From positions 1 through 10,733 of the forward strand of contig JBEKBO010000177.1 of the NCBI GenBank assembly GCA_050015355.1: a DNA stretch of 10,733 nucleotides. Reading direction: 5' to 3'. Positions 1 to 5,955 of the stretch are shown here, in pieces. The notes under the pieces were generated by a model, which saw nothing but the letters and a program-made list of their open reading frames with translations, was not told the DNA's origin and ran no database searches. Made by a program: the position numbers and the translations under genes. Every line of letters starts with the position of its first letter. The stretch's first letter is position 1. The DNA comes from CAWBRT01 sp050015355. GTDB lineage: Bacteria; Acidobacteriota; Terriglobia; Terriglobales; Acidobacteriaceae.

Positions 1-43
1 TGGCCGTTCGGCTCCGGGCGCGTGTTTTGTCAAGATACTAGGC

Positions 44-67
44 GCATATGGTAGGGCATATGGCAGG
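44..67. repeat. 12-bp imperfect tandem repeat
   Basis: Two adjacent copies, GCATATGGTAGG (44-55) and GCATATGGCAGG (56-67), differ at one base, and each contains the palindrome CATATG. It could be a protein-binding site or chance. No function can be assigned. Confidence 0.5.
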
Positions 68-310
68 GCAGTTTGAGCGTCGATTGGTATTTGCCATTTC
101 CGAACGATGGTCTGGTTGGTTCTGTGAGCGCTGCTGCTGGAGCCGTGCTCAGCCCCCGTCGGAAACTCAGAGAGCACAACTCGCCAGCAGGATTCAGACA
201 GAGTTCGATGCGCACGATTGCGAACATTTCGCACAACAACACGCACAGCCCGCAGAAAGCCCGCGCCAGAGCGGCACAGAATAAGCCCATCCCGCAGCGA
301 TCAACCTTCA

Positions 311-319
311 TGGGATAAT
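311..319 (+). promoter_or_regulatory. Possible extended -10 promoter element before the nitroreductase gene
   Basis: TGGGATAAT at 311-319 fits an extended -10 element: TG, one base, then GATAAT, which matches the consensus TATAAT at five of six positions. No convincing -35 box is found 16 to 18 bp upstream, which is tolerable for an extended -10 promoter. It would start transcription near 326, leaving a leader of about 35 nt before the ATG at 362. This is inference from sequence only. Confidence 0.3.
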
Positions 320-361
320 GTTTCCGCGAAACTGGTTTAGATGAATGCGAAAGAGCACCGC

Positions 362-856
362 ATGGACGCGATTGAAACATTAAAGACCCGCAGAAGTATT
401 CGTGCTTATACTGCCGAGCCTGTGGCTCGGGAAGTGATCGAGGATATCGTTGATTGCGGCCGGATGGCGGCCACCGGGAGCAACGTTCAGCCCTGGGAGT
501 TTGTTGTGGTAACCGATCGCAATCTGCTGCGGCGCTTCGCGGAACTCACCGACTACGGGAAATTCCTTCCGCAGGCCGCCGCCTGTATCCTCGTGCTGTG
601 CAAAGATACCAGGTACTATCTGGAGGACGGCAGCGCAGCGAGCGAGAATATGCTCTTGGCCGCCCGTGCGCATAACCTCGGGTCCTGCTGGGTAGCCGGA
701 GACAAAAAGACGTATGCGGACACTATTCGCAAGGAGATCGGTGCGCCGAGCGCATACAAGCTGGTGAGCCTGGTTGCGATCGGCCACCCGGCAGAATCGC
801 CACCGAAGCTGGAAAGACGCCCTCTTTCAGAGGTTCTGCATTGGGGGCGGTTTTAG
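362..856 (+). CDS. Nitroreductase family protein (FMN-dependent, small form)
   Basis: Product of 164 residues from the ATG at 362. Family hallmarks visible are the N-terminal RRSIRAY motif (residues 10-16), where basic residues contact the FMN phosphate; ATGSNVQPWEFVVV (37-50), with the Ser-Asn-Gln-Pro FMN loop; LGSCWV (106-111); and a GHP segment (141-143). Members are usually dimers that move hydride from NAD(P)H through FMN to nitroaromatics, quinones or similar acceptors in the cytoplasm; the physiological substrate cannot be read from sequence. An in-frame ATG at 341 would add seven residues, but it has no ribosome binding site, whereas AAAGAG sits at a fair distance before 362. The length is at the short end for the family but appears complete. 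The stop codon lies inside a copy of a dispersed repeat. The gene stands alone, facing the permease gene. Confidence 0.88.
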   Translation: MDAIETLKTRRSIRAYTAEPVAREVIEDIVDCGRMAATGSNVQPWEFVVVTDRNLLRRFAELTDYGKFLPQAAACILVLCKDTRYYLEDGSAASENMLLAARAHNLGSCWVAGDKKTYADTIRKEIGAPSAYKLVSLVAIGHPAESPPKLERRPLSEVLHWGRF

Positions 857-888
857 ACCAGATTCGCGGAAGGTATACCCCGCGAAGG
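852..888 (+). repeat. Dispersed 37-bp palindromic repeat, copy 1
   Basis: This stretch matches 3062-3098 in the same orientation at 32 of 37 positions without gaps. It begins with TTTAGACC, whose TAG is the nitroreductase stop codon. It contains an inverted repeat, TTCGCGG (863-869) with CCGCGAA (880-886), around the inner palindrome GGTATACC. It may double as the first part of a terminator region. The presence of two copies around the permease gene suggests a small interspersed element. Confidence 0.65.
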
Positions 889-889
889 A

Positions 890-908
890 GCCGGGCGTCC
901 AGCCCGGC
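890..908 (+). terminator. Stable hairpin after the nitroreductase gene
   Basis: GCCGGGC (890-896), a five-base loop and GCCCGGC (902-908) form a perfect seven-pair GC-rich stem 34 bases after the nitroreductase stop. No T-run follows, so it is not a classical intrinsic terminator; it may stabilise the 3' end or act together with the preceding palindrome. Confidence 0.45.
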
Positions 909-943
909 GGTGCTAGTACAAGGTACATCAACCTCGGGACTGC

Positions 944-1050
944 TCTAAACACGGCGTCATAAATAATTGCGCATGTTGGCGTCTCATGCCCGCATAAATG
1001 GCGGCTGTTTGTCGCTGTCATTCGCATTTGTATAAGGCATCGTGTTTAGA
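944..1050. repeat. 107-bp imperfect palindrome with terminal inverted repeats
   Basis: The ends TCTAAACACG (944-953) and CGTGTTTAGA (1041-1050) are exact inverted repeats of 10 bp. Extending inward, 24 of 32 positions pair between 944-975 and 1019-1050, and scattered pairing continues toward the centre. The unit resembles a miniature inverted-repeat element or a long RNA hairpin. Bases TGC precede the left end and TTGC follows the right end, which is too little to claim a target-site duplication. It lies between convergent genes. Confidence 0.5.
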
Positions 1051-1119
1051 TTGCCAGATCGTCGCCGAGCACACCGTGCCTAGCGCGATTCCCCGGTAGG
1101 TATATCCGACAAAGCGACC

Positions 1120-1149
1120 CTGCATGCCCGCGTGTACGCGGGCATGCAG
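1120..1149 (-). terminator. 13-pair hairpin after the lactate permease gene
   Basis: CTGCATGCCCGCG (1120-1132), a TGTA loop (1133-1136) and CGCGGGCATGCAG (1137-1149) form a perfect 13-pair stem. It begins 13 bases downstream of the permease stop codon on the - strand. The bases after it on that strand are only weakly T-rich, so termination is likely but not textbook. Confidence 0.55.
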
Positions 1150-1161
1150 AAGCAGCTCTGG

Positions 1162-2835
1162 TTAACCGTTCAAGCCGATTGTGGCGGCGACTTCTTGCGG
1201 GACCATGCCTGGGAAGACGTAGGCCTGCAGCAGGATCAGGACACCGATGAACGCCAGCAGGATCACCGAATACTTCGCGGTGCTGCGGAAGATGTCCGTC
1301 TCTCTGCCAATGAGCCCCGTGGCCGCGCACGCCACCGCAATGGACTGTGGAGAGATCAGCTTGCCCATGACTCCACCGGCCAGATTGGCCGATGTAGTCA
1401 GCACCGGGTTGATGCCGATCGCGATAGCGGTCACCTGCTGGAGCTTGCCGAACAGTGCCGCAGACGAGGTAACCGAGCCCGTCAGAAACACTCCAAGCCA
1501 ACCGATGACCGGCGAAAACAGCGGGAATAACTTGCCGGTGTAATTGGCAAAAGCCAGCCCCAGCGTGTAGGACATGCCGGAGAAGTTCGCCAAAATCCCG
1601 ATGCCGATCACCGAGGAGAGCGTGATCAGCGCGTAAACCAGTTGCTTGCAGGTTCTGCCAAATACCTTGGCCCCCCTTGCCGGACTGATCTTGAGGATCA
1701 TCATGGCAACGAAGGAGGAGATCAGCATGGCCGTTCCGGGAGCTAAGAAATACTCCCATTTGTAGTTGGCGGCCAGCTTGGCCGGCTTGGCGACCACGGG
1801 CGCGACCCGGTAGACGATCCCGTCCAGACCCGGCCAACTGCCGACCATGACAAACCAGTGTTTGGCGTTGACCCAGCCCTTGAAGGCGGTAATACCCCAG
1901 ATGCCCATGACGGTCATCAGCACCACCCATGGCAGCCATGCCTTCACAATCTGCCCGGTGGTGTACTTGGATTCTTTCTCCTTGGCCACGAGGGGATCAT
2001 TCGGGAAGCGCCAGATTTCAGCCGGCTTCCAGAACTTCAGCAGCGCAATCAGGCAGAGCAGGGAAACGAAGGAGGACAAGATGGCCGGCAGTTCCGCTCC
2101 CAGATGCTGGGATACGTAGTAGCAGGTTATGGCATAACTTACACCCGCAACCAGGGCGGCCGGCCAGACCTGCATCATCTTCTTCCAGCCAACCATCACT
2201 ACCAGCATGAAGAACGGGATGATCAACGCCATGATCACCATGTCGAGTCCAATGGCCTTGGTGATCGGGCCGGCTTTCATGCCGGTCACTGAGATCATCA
2301 TGTTGGTCGGCACGCCCACCGGACCGAACGGAACCGGGGGAGTGTTCGCCACCAGGCAGATGACCGCGGCCGGCAAGGGAGAAAATCCCAGGCCGATCAA
2401 CATGGCAGCCGCTACGGCCACCGGCGCACCCTGCCCGGACACTCCCTCCATGAAGGCTGAGAAGCAGAAGGCGATGAGCAACGCCTGCAGTCTGCGGTCG
2501 CTGGAGAGGGTGGAGATGGAACTCTTGAGCACCTCAAACTGGCCGGCTTCCACCGTCAGGTTATAAAAAAACACTGCCGTCAGGATGATCCAGCCGATTG
2601 GAAACAGGCCGGTGGCCATCCCTAACAGCGCGGCCGAAACAGCCACGCTCACCGGCATCTTGTACACAAGAATCGTTATGATAAGGGTTAGCAACAAGGT
2701 CAAAACGCCCGCCCAGTGCCCCTTCATCCGTTTGATTGCCAACGCCCAGAATAAAAAGAAAATTGGAATCGCTACGATTAGCGCAGTAAGACCCAGGCTG
2801 TTACCTACCGCTGAATAGTTATGAAACCATTGCAC
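1162..2835 (-). CDS. lctP: L-lactate permease (LctP/LldP family; may also carry glycolate)
   Basis: Integral inner-membrane carrier of 557 residues with many hydrophobic segments, the usual length for the LctP family, which imports L-lactate (often D-lactate or glycolate too) with protons. Diagnostic family stretches are a TAVFFYNLTVEAGQFEVL-type segment, DRRLQALLIAFCF, FMEGVSGQGAPVA, an ANTPPVPFGPVGVP-like loop, a KFWKPAEIWRF segment and a C-terminal LLQAYVFP. The GTG start at 2835 is chosen over the upstream TTG at 2868 because AGGGAGGT lies 7 bases before it and the resulting N-terminus (MQWFHNYSAVGNSLG) begins as homologues do. In the motif usually written EGAAGFGAPVA the Phe is Gln here. 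No lactate dehydrogenase or LldR-type regulator gene lies in the window, so the substrate is by family only. A 13-pair hairpin follows the gene. Confidence 0.93.
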   Translation of the reverse strand: MQWFHNYSAVGNSLGLTALIVAIPIFFLFWALAIKRMKGHWAGVLTLLLTLIITILVYKMPVSVAVSAALLGMATGLFPIGWIILTAVFFYNLTVEAGQFEVLKSSISTLSSDRRLQALLIAFCFSAFMEGVSGQGAPVAVAAAMLIGLGFSPLPAAVICLVANTPPVPFGPVGVPTNMMISVTGMKAGPITKAIGLDMVIMALIIPFFMLVVMVGWKKMMQVWPAALVAGVSYAITCYYVSQHLGAELPAILSSFVSLLCLIALLKFWKPAEIWRFPNDPLVAKEKESKYTTGQIVKAWLPWVVLMTVMGIWGITAFKGWVNAKHWFVMVGSWPGLDGIVYRVAPVVAKPAKLAANYKWEYFLAPGTAMLISSFVAMMILKISPARGAKVFGRTCKQLVYALITLSSVIGIGILANFSGMSYTLGLAFANYTGKLFPLFSPVIGWLGVFLTGSVTSSAALFGKLQQVTAIAIGINPVLTTSANLAGGVMGKLISPQSIAVACAATGLIGRETDIFRSTAKYSVILLAFIGVLILLQAYVFPGMVPQEVAATIGLNG

Positions 2836-2999
2836 AATTAGTACCTCCCTTTCCTCTCGCGTTTCCAAATGGAAGAACCTGTTTTCCCGTCAAATACCGG
2901 GCGGGAAGAGATCCTGCAACGCCTTTCACCCCCACCGTCTTTCCAATGGGGTTGCGCCATCCGGGAATCTAAAAGCAATTTTAGGGTCGCGTCCGGAAA

Positions 3000-3028
3000 T
3001 TACTATTCGGCAGCTCACAAGGCAACAA
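3000..3028 (-). promoter_or_regulatory. Weak candidate promoter for lctP
   Basis: On the - strand TTGTTG (3028-3023) is followed after 17 bases by TAGTAA (3005-3000). The -35 box is fair and the -10 box poor. It would give a leader of about 160 nt before the GTG start at 2835. Offered only as the best match in the spacer. Confidence 0.2.
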
Positions 3029-3061
3029 AAATGTGAGTTGAGGGATTGTTGTTCGGAGAAA

Positions 3062-3098
3062 TTTAGACCCGTTTCGCGAAAGGTATATCCCACGAAGG
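3062..3098 (+). repeat. Dispersed 37-bp palindromic repeat, copy 2
   Basis: Same orientation as 852-888, 32 of 37 positions identical, beginning TTTAGACC and containing TTCGCGAAAGG and a CACGAAGG end. The inner stem is less perfect than in copy 1. It lies between ilvN and lctP. Confidence 0.65.
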
Positions 3099-3220
3099 TT
3101 GACGGCTTCGGTTTACATATTCTGCGACCGCCCTGGCGGCGTTTAGCGAATCAATGAGTTAGACCGGCAGACCCGGCGGCCAAGACTCCGGCAGCCAATA
3201 CGGGACAGGCCCTCGGCCGG

Positions 3221-3778
3221 TCACGCTTTTTCGTGCGTTCCATCCCCTGATTCAACCGCCTCCGGGGTCTGCAATTCGGTAGGTCTCGAGGGCGGCTGCA
3301 GCAATTGGGAGCCGCGAGTCATGGCAACCCGGCCGGTGCGCGCCATCTCCTGCACACCGAACGGACGGAGCACTTCCAACAGGCCGTCGATTTTGTCGAC
3401 TTCGCCGGAGACCTCGATAATCAGCGATTCCGGCGAAACATCCACAACGCGAGCGCGAAAGACCTTGATCAGTTCCATTAGATGTGGCCGCGACTGCTGG
3501 TCGGCGGCCACTTTGATGAGCGCCAAGTCGCGTTCCACAGCCGGCCGGTCGGTGATGATCTCGGCCAGCAGCACGTCGACCAGGTTTTCCAGGCTGGCTT
3601 CCAGCCGGTGGGCGACCTCGCGGTTGGTATTGACGACGATCGTCATCCGCGCAATTCCAGCGGTCTCGGTGGGACCAACAGTGAGCGAATCGATGTTGAT
3701 CGCCAGGCGGCGGGCCAGTGAGCCAATCCGGTTCAGCACTCCGGGTTTGTGTTCGACGTAAGCAACAATTGTCTGCAT
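3221..3778 (-). CDS. ilvN: Acetolactate synthase small (regulatory) subunit
   Basis: Product of 185 residues. It binds the catalytic IlvB subunit, raises its activity and confers valine feedback inhibition in the first common step of valine, leucine and isoleucine synthesis. The N-terminal ACT domain (about residues 1-75) shows the pattern HKPGVLNRIGSLARR followed by NIDSLTVGPTE, which forms the valine-binding interface in this family. The C-terminal ALS small-subunit domain covers about 80-160 and ends near GRVAMTRG. A Pro/Glu-rich tail of about 20 residues follows and looks disordered. It starts 7 bases after the ilvB stop, with GAGGAAAAG overlapping that stop as ribosome binding site, so the two genes are surely co-transcribed and probably translationally coupled. 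The usual symbol alternatives are ilvN or ilvH. Confidence 0.95.
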   Translation of the reverse strand: MQTIVAYVEHKPGVLNRIGSLARRLAINIDSLTVGPTETAGIARMTIVVNTNREVAHRLEASLENLVDVLLAEIITDRPAVERDLALIKVAADQQSRPHLMELIKVFRARVVDVSPESLIIEVSGEVDKIDGLLEVLRPFGVQEMARTGRVAMTRGSQLLQPPSRPTELQTPEAVESGDGTHEKA

Positions 3779-3785
3779 CTTTTCC

Positions 3786-5495
3786 TCAGGAATCCCGCGA
3801 CGTTTCGATCAGCGGCGTGGGCCGGCGAATCATCTCGTGCAACGATGCGCCGCCCGCGACCATGGGATACACCGAATCCTCCTGCTCCACGCGGAAGTCC
3901 AGCAACACGGTTTCCGGCATTTCACGCGCCGCGCGAATTGCCGGGATGACCTCGGGACGGGTAGTGATCCGCTCGCTTCGGATTCCGAAAGCATTGGCCA
4001 GCGCACAAAAGTCGGGAGCCACCAGCGGTGTGGCGACATACCGCTTATCGTAGAAAAACTCCTGCCACTGACGCACCATGCCAAGAAAGCCGTTATTGAT
4101 AACGGCGATTTTAATATTCAGCTTTTCCTGCACGATGGTAGCCAGCTCGCACATGGTCATCTGGAATCCACCATCGCCAACAATCACCCACACCTCCGAA
4201 TCGGGACGCGCGACCTTGGCGCCAATCGCCGCAGGCAGGGCGAAACCCATCGTCCCCAGCCCGCCCGAGGTAATAAGCGAGCGTGGCTGGTTGTGGTGGT
4301 AATACTGCGCCTCCCACATCTGGTGCTGACCGACATCGGTGACCACCAGGGCTTCGCCGTTGGTCTCCTTCCACAGATCGTTGATCACGTGGGCGGCCCA
4401 GAGATGCCCCGTGTCCGGCAGGTTCTGGATGTCGCGCACGGCCACGTCGCCTCTGAGCTTGTCGATGTAATCGTGCCACTCGCAGCGGTCGGGCCTTTCG
4501 ACATGGGGCAGCAAGCGCTCGAGCACCACCCGCGCATCGCCGACGAGCGCCACGTCGACCTTCACGTTCTTGTTGATCTCGGCCTGATCGATTTCAATGT
4601 GAATCTTGCGCGCCCGGCTGGCGTAGGTGCGCAGGTCGCCCGTCACGCGGTCGTCAAAGCGCATGCCCACGGCAATCAGCAGGTCCGAATCCTGTATGGC
4701 ATGGTTGACCCAGGCTTCACCGTGCATGCCCATCATGCCCAGGTTCCGCGGATCGCTGGCCGGAAACACTCCCAGGCCAAGCAGCGTCAGCGCCACCGGA
4801 AAATCGCCGGTGCGGACAAACTCCCGGAAGACGCGCATGGCGCCGGAGATCAGGATGCCGTGGCCCGCCAGCACCACGGGGCGCTTCGCGCTGTTGATCA
4901 ATTCCAGGGCGCGGGCGAAGGTCTCGTCGTCGGTTCCCGGACGCCGGCGCTTGGGCGGCAGATTGGGAGCCGAGGCCTCCCAGTCGAACTCGCACACGCC
5001 TTGCTGGGCGTCCTTGGTAATGTCCACCAGCACCGGGCCGGGCCGTCCGCTGGCGGCGATCACGAACGCCTCGCGAATGGCGCGCGCCACGTCTTCGGCC
5101 CGCGAGACAATCACGTTGTGCTTCGTGATGGGCATGGTGATGCCGGTGATGTCCACTTCCTGGAAGGCATCCGAGCCCAGCACCTTGCTGCTGACCTGTC
5201 CGGTAATGCAGACGATGGGCGAAGAATCGAGCATGGCCGTGGCGATGCCGGTCACCATGTTGGTCGCCCCCGGGCCGGAGGTGACGATGGCCGCGCCTAC
5301 GCCCCCGCTGGCGCGCGCATAGCCGTCGGCCATGTGTGTCGCGCCCTGTTCATGGCGCACCAGGATGTGGTGGATCGGAGCCTTGCCAAGCGCGTCGTAG
5401 GCCGGAAGAATCGCGCCTCCCGGATAGCCGAAGATGTGCCGTACGCCCACCCTGACCAGTGATTCACAAAGAATTTCCGCACCCGTAAGTTTCAT
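3786..5495 (-). CDS. ilvB: Acetolactate synthase large (catalytic) subunit
   Basis: Product of 569 residues, full length. This thiamine-diphosphate enzyme condenses two pyruvates to acetolactate, or pyruvate with 2-oxobutyrate to acetohydroxybutyrate. Visible features are GYPGGAILPAYDAL (23-36); the catalytic Glu49 in RHEQGA, which activates the thiazolium ring; SGPGATN (73-79); the central FAD-binding domain with GMRFDDRVTG (277-286); and the C-terminal cofactor domain with GDGGFQM (440-446) and NNGF (467-470), the metal/diphosphate motif. VRQWQEFF (474-481) holds the conserved Trp of the substrate channel where sulfonylurea inhibitors bind in relatives. The start ATG has GAGGTGG just upstream. 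It is the first gene of an operon with ilvN; the upstream spacer has hairpins but no evident leader peptide rich in Leu, Val or Ile codons. The symbol could equally be ilvI or ilvG in other nomenclatures. Confidence 0.96.
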   Translation of the reverse strand: MKLTGAEILCESLVRVGVRHIFGYPGGAILPAYDALGKAPIHHILVRHEQGATHMADGYARASGGVGAAIVTSGPGATNMVTGIATAMLDSSPIVCITGQVSSKVLGSDAFQEVDITGITMPITKHNVIVSRAEDVARAIREAFVIAASGRPGPVLVDITKDAQQGVCEFDWEASAPNLPPKRRRPGTDDETFARALELINSAKRPVVLAGHGILISGAMRVFREFVRTGDFPVALTLLGLGVFPASDPRNLGMMGMHGEAWVNHAIQDSDLLIAVGMRFDDRVTGDLRTYASRARKIHIEIDQAEINKNVKVDVALVGDARVVLERLLPHVERPDRCEWHDYIDKLRGDVAVRDIQNLPDTGHLWAAHVINDLWKETNGEALVVTDVGQHQMWEAQYYHHNQPRSLITSGGLGTMGFALPAAIGAKVARPDSEVWVIVGDGGFQMTMCELATIVQEKLNIKIAVINNGFLGMVRQWQEFFYDKRYVATPLVAPDFCALANAFGIRSERITTRPEVIPAIRAAREMPETVLLDFRVEQEDSVYPMVAGGASLHEMIRRPTPLIETSRDS

Positions 5496-5955
5496 TCGCC
5501 CACCTCATACTCCATCCGCCACCGAAAATACCGCCGAAGAATAAAAGTCCGGCGCAAGAGCGGCCAATGAGTCACGTAGCCGGAGAAGATTCCGGCAGCG
5601 CTGCCGCCCACATGGGGATTCGATTAGTTTAAGGCACCCAATTTCAGGCTATTGTTACCAGAATACAACACTGGCCCGCCGCCACCGCTCCGCGACCTGC
5701 CATTTTGGCCGTGTGCAGGACAGAGACCCTCATTCAACGGCCAGGCAAGCACCCCAATCCGCCTTGGCCGGGTTGCTGAAATCTTATCAAAAAATCTGTT
5801 AGACGGCTAAAAGGCTACGTAAGGCTTCGGCCTGCTGGTGGGTCAGTCTCCAGTTTGCCCGTGACTCGGGGGGCCAGTACGTCCCGAGTGGACGCGGACA
5901 CCGCATCTGGATATATTTGGGTTCGTCCAGATGAGAGTTCAGCACTAGATCAACC
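5496..5955. other. Divergent spacer between ilvB and the TIR gene
   Basis: A 460-bp gene-free stretch that must hold both promoters. On the ilvB side it contains the 14-bp perfect palindrome CGGCAGCGCTGCCG (5593-5606) beside a GCCGGA / TCCGGC stem (5579-5596). In the middle GGCCAGGC (5739-5746) pairs with GCCTTGGCC (5761-5769). Toward the TIR gene are a TTCG tetraloop hairpin (5823-5833), a seven-pair stem ACTCGGG / CCCGAGT (5864-5870, 5883-5889) and the 8-bp inverted repeat at 5904-5933. I find no convincing -35/-10 pair on either strand, and no T-box signature or branched-chain leader peptide. Confidence 0.6.
5904..5933 (+). promoter_or_regulatory. 8-bp perfect inverted repeat just upstream of the TIR gene
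   Basis: CATCTGGA (5904-5911) and TCCAGATG (5926-5933) are exact inverted repeats separated by 14 bases, ending 22 bases before the ATG at 5956. The geometry suits a dimeric-regulator operator or an mRNA hairpin close to the start codon. The assignment is inference. Confidence 0.35.

Larger units (their letters stand above)
1..361. other. Left-edge region with no supportable gene
   Basis: I can assign no gene here. Frames open at the left edge close within about 25 codons and give no recognisable C-terminus. Several overlapping ORFs of 60 to 116 codons exist on both strands, but none has a clear ribosome binding site or a family motif. The - strand ORF that could start at 311 has a hydrophobic, Cys-rich stretch, yet its start lacks a Shine-Dalgarno sequence. 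The only visible structure is a 12-bp imperfect tandem repeat at 44-67 and a possible extended -10 box at 311-319 for the following nitroreductase gene. Confidence 0.5.
857..1161. other. Gene-free spacer between convergent nitroreductase and permease genes
   Basis: About 305 bp between convergent stop codons. It holds most of the dispersed repeat copy 1, the GC-rich hairpin at 890-908, the 107-bp imperfect palindrome at 944-1050, a short match to the core of the dispersed repeat (AGGTATATCC at 1098-1107), and the 13-pair hairpin at 1120-1149. I see no coding signal. Confidence 0.7.
2836..3220. other. Spacer upstream of lctP and downstream of ilvN
   Basis: About 385 bp without a gene. From the permease side it holds the Shine-Dalgarno sequence at about 2843-2850 (- strand), an inverted repeat TTCCCG / CGGGAA at 2884-2889 and 2902-2907, a small hairpin with arms CTAAAA / TTTTAG around a GCAA loop at 2969-2984, a weak candidate promoter, and dispersed repeat copy 2. 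I see no TGGT-N3-ACCA type LldR operator and no clear terminator behind ilvN. Confidence 0.6.

Noticed and set aside
30..311. Small - strand ORF with a hydrophobic, Cys-rich N-terminus
   Set aside because: No Shine-Dalgarno sequence, no recognisable family and competing ORFs on the opposite strand; hydrophobicity alone is not enough.
1046..1939. 297-codon - strand frame overlapping the permease gene
   Set aside because: It overlaps lctP in another frame on the same strand; lctP has continuous family similarity and a strong ribosome binding site, and this frame has low-complexity Gly/Arg/His content.
3837..5462. 541-codon open frame on the + strand opposite ilvB
   Set aside because: It is fully antisense to an unmistakable acetolactate synthase gene, is rich in His, Arg and Gly, and shows no family motif; long antisense frames are expected opposite GC-biased genes.
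5571..5613. 13-codon leader peptide upstream of ilvB
   Set aside because: No Shine-Dalgarno sequence and no run of Leu, Ile or Val codons, so it does not fit an attenuation peptide.
5760..5810. Promoter for the TIR gene from TTGCTG (5773-5778)
   Set aside because: The hexamer 17 to 18 bp downstream (CTGTTA or TGTTAG) is a poor -10 match and the resulting leader would be about 150 nt; not strong enough to annotate.
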